A stretch of 64,000 nucleotides of DNA from contig NZ_CAXUQH020000001.1 of NCBI RefSeq assembly GCF_964253085.1, positions 5,580,001 through 5,644,000 on the forward strand. The letters are read 5' to 3'. The position numbers and the translations under genes were made by a program. The first letter of the stretch is position 1, and every line of letters starts with the position of its first letter. A model generated the notes under the pieces. That model ran no database searches and was not told where the DNA came from. It saw nothing but the letters and a program-made list of their open reading frames with translations. Below, in pieces: positions 60,563 through 64,000 of the stretch. The DNA is from Paenibacillus_E sp964253085 (GTDB lineage: Bacteria > Bacillota > Bacilli > Paenibacillales > NBRC-103111).

Positions 60563-63500
60563 CTATAAGTGAATATAAAGGTGACCAGGAATTACACGTG
60601 CTGCCGCATCGCGCACATGGCCATGACATGTAAATAACAGCACCTGATGACGCTGACTCAAATCAGCGAGGACACGTAAACAACTTTCCATCCGTTCCTC
60701 ATCGAAATTCACGAGAATATCGTCCAAAACCAGCGGTAAAATAGCTTTGCCGCCATACTCTTCAACAAGCGCAAAACGCATGGATAAATACAATTGCTCG
60801 GCTGTCCCACGGCTAAGTTGATTCGTGTCAACTTGTTGTCCATTGGCTCTTACTGCTAGTAATCGTTGTTCGCCAAAGGGGGCTTTTACAGCTTCGAATG
60901 CCCCATTCGTCATCATTGCGAAATACGTAGAAGCACGCAGAAGCACGCCTGGCTGACGATCTTTTTCGTAAAGATCACGTGCCTTCTTCAATAAAAGCGC
61001 AGCGAACGAAGCCACCGCATATTGATTCACTTGCTGAGATAACGTCGTTCGAATACCTTCCGCCTGCAGTCGCAGATTTGCCGCTTCCGCACCCTGCTCC
61101 AGCTTCTCTATCTGCCCTGTAAGTTTGCCAATGATCTCTCTATGCTCATTCGTTTGCGTGATCGTCTCCGACAGCTCCTGTTGCAGCGAAGTAGCCAGAA
61201 GAGCGAGATCTTCTTCTCCTTGTGATTCCATCAGCTTCATAAAGCTTGCCATTAATGAACGGCTTACTAACGATTCAAAGGAGGCTTCAAGTACTCGGCT
61301 TTCATCTTCAAGCTTCTTGCGTTCCAGCTGTTCTCGTTCCAAAATTCGCAGGTGCTCACCATCTTGCGCAGTTGCTTCCTGTAAGAGTTGATGAAGTCGA
61401 GCTTGTGTCCGATCCATATGTTGCTGAGTTAGTAGAAGTGCTTGCTCCGTCTCTACGATCAGTTGTTCAGTTTGCCTGTGTTCCGCGATACGTACGTGCT
61501 GCTGCTGCTCATCTTCTTTCCATCGCTTCAATGCAAACAAATAATCTTGGTTGGAAGGAGGCAATTCAAGAAGTTTATGTACTGTTTCTTCAAAGGTATG
61601 AACGTTTTCGGTTAACATGTCTAGCTTGGAAGTCATTTTGTGAAGTTGACGCAGCCCATCTTGTGCCAACTCGATGACCTGAATCGTTTCTAGCAAGGCA
61701 TCTGTCGATAGATGAGAGCCTACCCCTAGACTGTGCAACCATTCCTCCCAGGCAGTGCGTATCTGAAGACTTTCCGTTTTGACTTCTTCTGCATAACGGA
61801 TACGCTGCTCAACTTGCTGCTGAAGCAGCTGCAAATTTTCTCGTGCATCCCTTAATTTCTCGAGCTTACGGAGCTGCTCACTATGTACATGCTTACCTTG
61901 ATCTACCTCACGGAACCAAGCATCCAGATGCGGCTGAAGCTCTTGAATCGATACATTAGAAATTCGATAAGATCCATACTTGTTAAATTCAGTAGCAGCA
62001 GCCGCTTCTTGAAGGTTTGATTGTTGAAAGTGCACTTGTTCAAAATGGCGTAGCTGCTCCTGAATGCGGCGTTCTAGCTGCCCCAGTTCCTGCTCCAAAC
62101 GATGATCTTGGACAATGGAGGAGGGCATGGTGCGAGACGCTCTACTCCCTTCCACTTGACGACCTGTAAGCCAAATATAGCAAGTCACTCCTGCGAAAAT
62201 AAGGAAAATACATGCGGCTGCGAGCCAATTTCCCTGCCACCCGATAAATAACGGAGTAACAAGTGCTAGAACGCCTGCTGCTATCATCATACGTTGACGA
62301 AATGCACGCGCAGCATCTCTACTTGCTTTTGTCGCATCTTCAAGACCCTGGAGGTATATATTTTGTTCTGCTTGTCGTTCTTGAAGATGTGTAAATTGAC
62401 TTGTTACTAACTGCCAACGCGCATAATCCGAAGACAATTTCTGTAATAAAATAAATGGATCGGAGTCAAGCGACTCCGCGCTTGCTTGTAATCCTTTGCA
62501 TGCCGCTTCAAGAAGACCAACCTGCTCTTGTCCACGAACAACCTGCGTATGTAAACTCTCTAACTCTGCCTGGATGCGCAGATCAAGTTCTGCTCGATGA
62601 CGGAATTGCTCTTTATAAGTTCGTACTTGTTCACGAAGTGAGATCGTCACAGCGAATGAAGCGACATCGGTCTCATCCCATTGCACATCCAAATTGGATA
62701 GCAGCCTATCTACTTGGGTGCGTTGGTGTGCAACCTCAACCTGAAGCTGCTCAATCTGGCGCTTATGCTCCTCATAGCTAGCCGCTTGCTCCAGCAAGTG
62801 GTTCAGCTCGATTTGGTGCGCGAGTACCTTCGGCTCCAGCAGGAGCGCATCCATATCTCTGCGCAAGCTCTGCACGCGCAGCAGCAGCTTGTCGCGCTCC
62901 GCTTGGAGGCGCTCCTGCTCGGCCTCGAGCGCCTCCAGCCTTGCCGTGGCCTGCTCCGGGAAGCCCGGCCGCGCTGGCAGGCCCTCCAGCTCGCGGCCGA
63001 TCTGCCGCAAGCGGAGCCAGCCGCTGCGCGCCTTGCCGGCCAGGCTGAGCTTGTGCAGCTCCGCGCGCAGTGCCTCCTGCTGCCCCTCGAGGGCAGCAGC
63101 GCGCACCTCCGCGGCGCGGCGCTCTTCTTGCAGCCGATCGTAGTCGGCTGCTCCATCACGGCTGCGGCGCAGCGACTGCTCCAGACCCTCGAGCTCCTTC
63201 AGGAGACGGTTCATCTCCTGATTGCGTCCGCGGGGTCTGTACAGGCCGTCGGCCTGCGCCGTCAGCTTGCGCTCGGCCTCCATGATGGCCGAGCCGCTTA
63301 CACCGAGCCCAGCGCTATATAGATAGCCGCTGAGCTCATCTGTCTGCAGGGTGCGAAGCTCCTGCAGCTCTGTTAAACCAAAAGCGAACAAGCTGCGATA
63401 GAGGTCGGCCGAGAGGCCGCCTAGCAGCGTGTTCAGCAGCTCTTCGCCGCCGGTGGTGCCATCGGCGAGCGTGACCTTGACGAGCCCCGCAGAGGCTCGT

Positions 63501-63784
63501 TTGCCGCCTATGGCGGGCGCGTCGTAGCGCTCGACGCGTATGCGCTGACCCTGCTCATCGAGCAGGGTTAGGGCTCCCCCGTGGGCGCCGCCGCCCAGCG
63601 GCTCGTAACGTTCCGACCGATTGGTTCGCGTCGGAAAGCCGAACAGCACCGCTCGGACGAAGCCCATGAGCGTGCTCTTGCCCGCTTCGTTGGCGCCGTA
63701 GAAAACGGCCAAATTACTATCCGTATGCAGCTGACGATCACGCAAGCTGCCAAATCCATCGACTTGGATGGCTATAATTCTCAT
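60563..63784 (-). CDS. yhaN: YhaN-type SMC-like DNA repair ATPase (SbcC/Rad50 family)
   Basis: Large ATPase of 1073 residues. N-terminal MRIIAIQVDGFGSLRDRQLH and Walker A FYGANEAGKSTLMGF; very long Gln/Glu/Arg-rich coiled coil (about 170-480 and 590-950) broken by a hydrophobic pair near 510-560 (LALVTPLFIGWQGNWLAAAC, then IFLIFAGVTCYIWL), as in YhaN proteins; C-terminal signature LSRGTAEQLYLSMRFAL and Walker B LPLVLDDILVNFDEER. It partners the YhaO nuclease encoded upstream, with an ATGA overlap. Start: GGAGGGGG lies before the ATG at 63784. GC content rises sharply at 62800-63700. Confidence 0.93.
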   Translation of the reverse strand: MRIIAIQVDGFGSLRDRQLHTDSNLAVFYGANEAGKSTLMGFVRAVLFGFPTRTNRSERYEPLGGGAHGGALTLLDEQGQRIRVERYDAPAIGGKRASAGLVKVTLADGTTGGEELLNTLLGGLSADLYRSLFAFGLTELQELRTLQTDELSGYLYSAGLGVSGSAIMEAERKLTAQADGLYRPRGRNQEMNRLLKELEGLEQSLRRSRDGAADYDRLQEERRAAEVRAAALEGQQEALRAELHKLSLAGKARSGWLRLRQIGRELEGLPARPGFPEQATARLEALEAEQERLQAERDKLLLRVQSLRRDMDALLLEPKVLAHQIELNHLLEQAASYEEHKRQIEQLQVEVAHQRTQVDRLLSNLDVQWDETDVASFAVTISLREQVRTYKEQFRHRAELDLRIQAELESLHTQVVRGQEQVGLLEAACKGLQASAESLDSDPFILLQKLSSDYARWQLVTSQFTHLQERQAEQNIYLQGLEDATKASRDAARAFRQRMMIAAGVLALVTPLFIGWQGNWLAAACIFLIFAGVTCYIWLTGRQVEGSRASRTMPSSIVQDHRLEQELGQLERRIQEQLRHFEQVHFQQSNLQEAAAATEFNKYGSYRISNVSIQELQPHLDAWFREVDQGKHVHSEQLRKLEKLRDARENLQLLQQQVEQRIRYAEEVKTESLQIRTAWEEWLHSLGVGSHLSTDALLETIQVIELAQDGLRQLHKMTSKLDMLTENVHTFEETVHKLLELPPSNQDYLFALKRWKEDEQQQHVRIAEHRQTEQLIVETEQALLLTQQHMDRTQARLHQLLQEATAQDGEHLRILEREQLERKKLEDESRVLEASFESLVSRSLMASFMKLMESQGEEDLALLATSLQQELSETITQTNEHREIIGKLTGQIEKLEQGAEAANLRLQAEGIRTTLSQQVNQYAVASFAALLLKKARDLYEKDRQPGVLLRASTYFAMMTNGAFEAVKAPFGEQRLLAVRANGQQVDTNQLSRGTAEQLYLSMRFALVEEYGGKAILPLVLDDILVNFDEERMESCLRVLADLSQRHQVLLFTCHGHVRDAAARVIPGHLYIHL

Positions 63785-64000
63785 CCAGGTCCCCCTCCAT
63801 CCGCGGTAAGTAGATCCGCAACAAGTACTTCCGCTGAACGCAGCCATTCGCGCAGCTGTTCAGGCGTTGCTGCAGCTGGATTCCCAGCGGATTGAGGCAT
63901 CCCCTGCAGCGCTGCAAGTGCCTCGCTTGCAAAGTTATCCAGAGATTCCTCATCACTTTGCAACGCCGCGGCATACCTTAACAGATCGCCTAAGAAGCTC
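63781..64000 (-). CDS. yhaO: YhaO-type metallophosphoesterase, C-terminal end (5' part outside window)
   Basis: Only the last 72 codons are inside the window (SFLGDLLRYAAALQSDEESL to LLTADGGGPG). The identity rests on position (directly upstream of and 4 bp overlapping yhaN) and on the SFLGDLLR-type C-terminal helix. The catalytic phosphoesterase domain lies beyond the window. YhaO with YhaN forms an SbcD-SbcC-like DNA end nuclease. Confidence 0.7.
   Translation of the reverse strand, partial: SFLGDLLRYAAALQSDEESLDNFASEALAALQGMPQSAGNPAAATPEQLREWLRSAEVLVADLLTADGGGPG

Noticed and set aside
62714..63322. 202-codon plus-strand frame opposite yhaN
   Set aside because: It is antisense to the GC-rich coiled-coil part of yhaN; the Leu/Gln/Arg composition is a product of that codon bias.

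Overview
The window looks like chromosome of a Paenibacillus-type bacterium (Firmicutes). This rests on YesM/YesN-type two-component proteins, LplA/LplB/YtcP-type sugar transporters, large S-layer-associated xylanases, a GH67 alpha-glucuronidase, CcpA-type cre sites, and Bacillales housekeeping genes (yqhH-yqhG, yqzE, lipM, xpt, ykvI, yhaO-yhaN) with AAGGAGG-type ribosome sites. The species cannot be fixed from the sequence alone.

Region 1 (1-33000) is a glucuronoxylan utilisation locus, almost all on the minus strand. Secreted multidomain enzymes are a GH30_8 glucuronoxylanase with a CBM6-like domain inside its catalytic barrel (1-2243, cut by the window edge), a 1707-residue GH30-like enzyme (9332-14455) and a 1092-residue GH10 xylanase (29310-32588). 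All three carry a cohesin-like domain followed by a FIVAR-like helical segment. The two complete ones end in a dockerin. A fourth protein (7517-9256) joins a cohesin, a Gly-Asn repeat linker and three SLH domains, so it could tether dockerin-bearing enzymes to the cell wall. Two ABC importers (2425-5928; 19890-21688 plus 26050-27363), GH67 alpha-glucuronidase, an unrecognised 658-residue protein, a Gfo/Idh/MocA oxidoreductase, a YesM/YesN pair and an AraC regulator complete a release-import-debranch pathway. A conserved AT-rich promoter-like element occurs four times, and near-consensus cre sites precede most transcription units.

Region 2 (33000-39660) is an accessory segment. It holds remnants of an IS66-type transposase, a truncated AraC paralogue, a possible TniQ fragment, an iterated extragenic repeat with a 39-bp poly(A) run, an unknown 334-residue protein, two leucine-rich-repeat proteins with copper-amine-oxidase-like C-terminal domains, and a frame-disrupted Mrr-like endonuclease.

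Region 3 (39660-64000) is core genome: class II B12-dependent ribonucleotide reductase, D-amino-acid aminotransferase, a COG2984-type ABC importer behind a structured leader, LipM, yqhH-yqhG, a Bax-inhibitor-like membrane protein, tRNA-Leu(CAG), CbiZ, xanthine phosphoribosyltransferase, a DedA protein, YkvI, and the YhaO-YhaN nuclease pair (YhaO cut by the window edge).

The most distinctive feature is the cohesin/dockerin/SLH set in region 1. It resembles a small cellulosome in which enzymes carry both halves of the interaction and could link to each other as well as to the wall anchor. Binding itself cannot be read from sequence.
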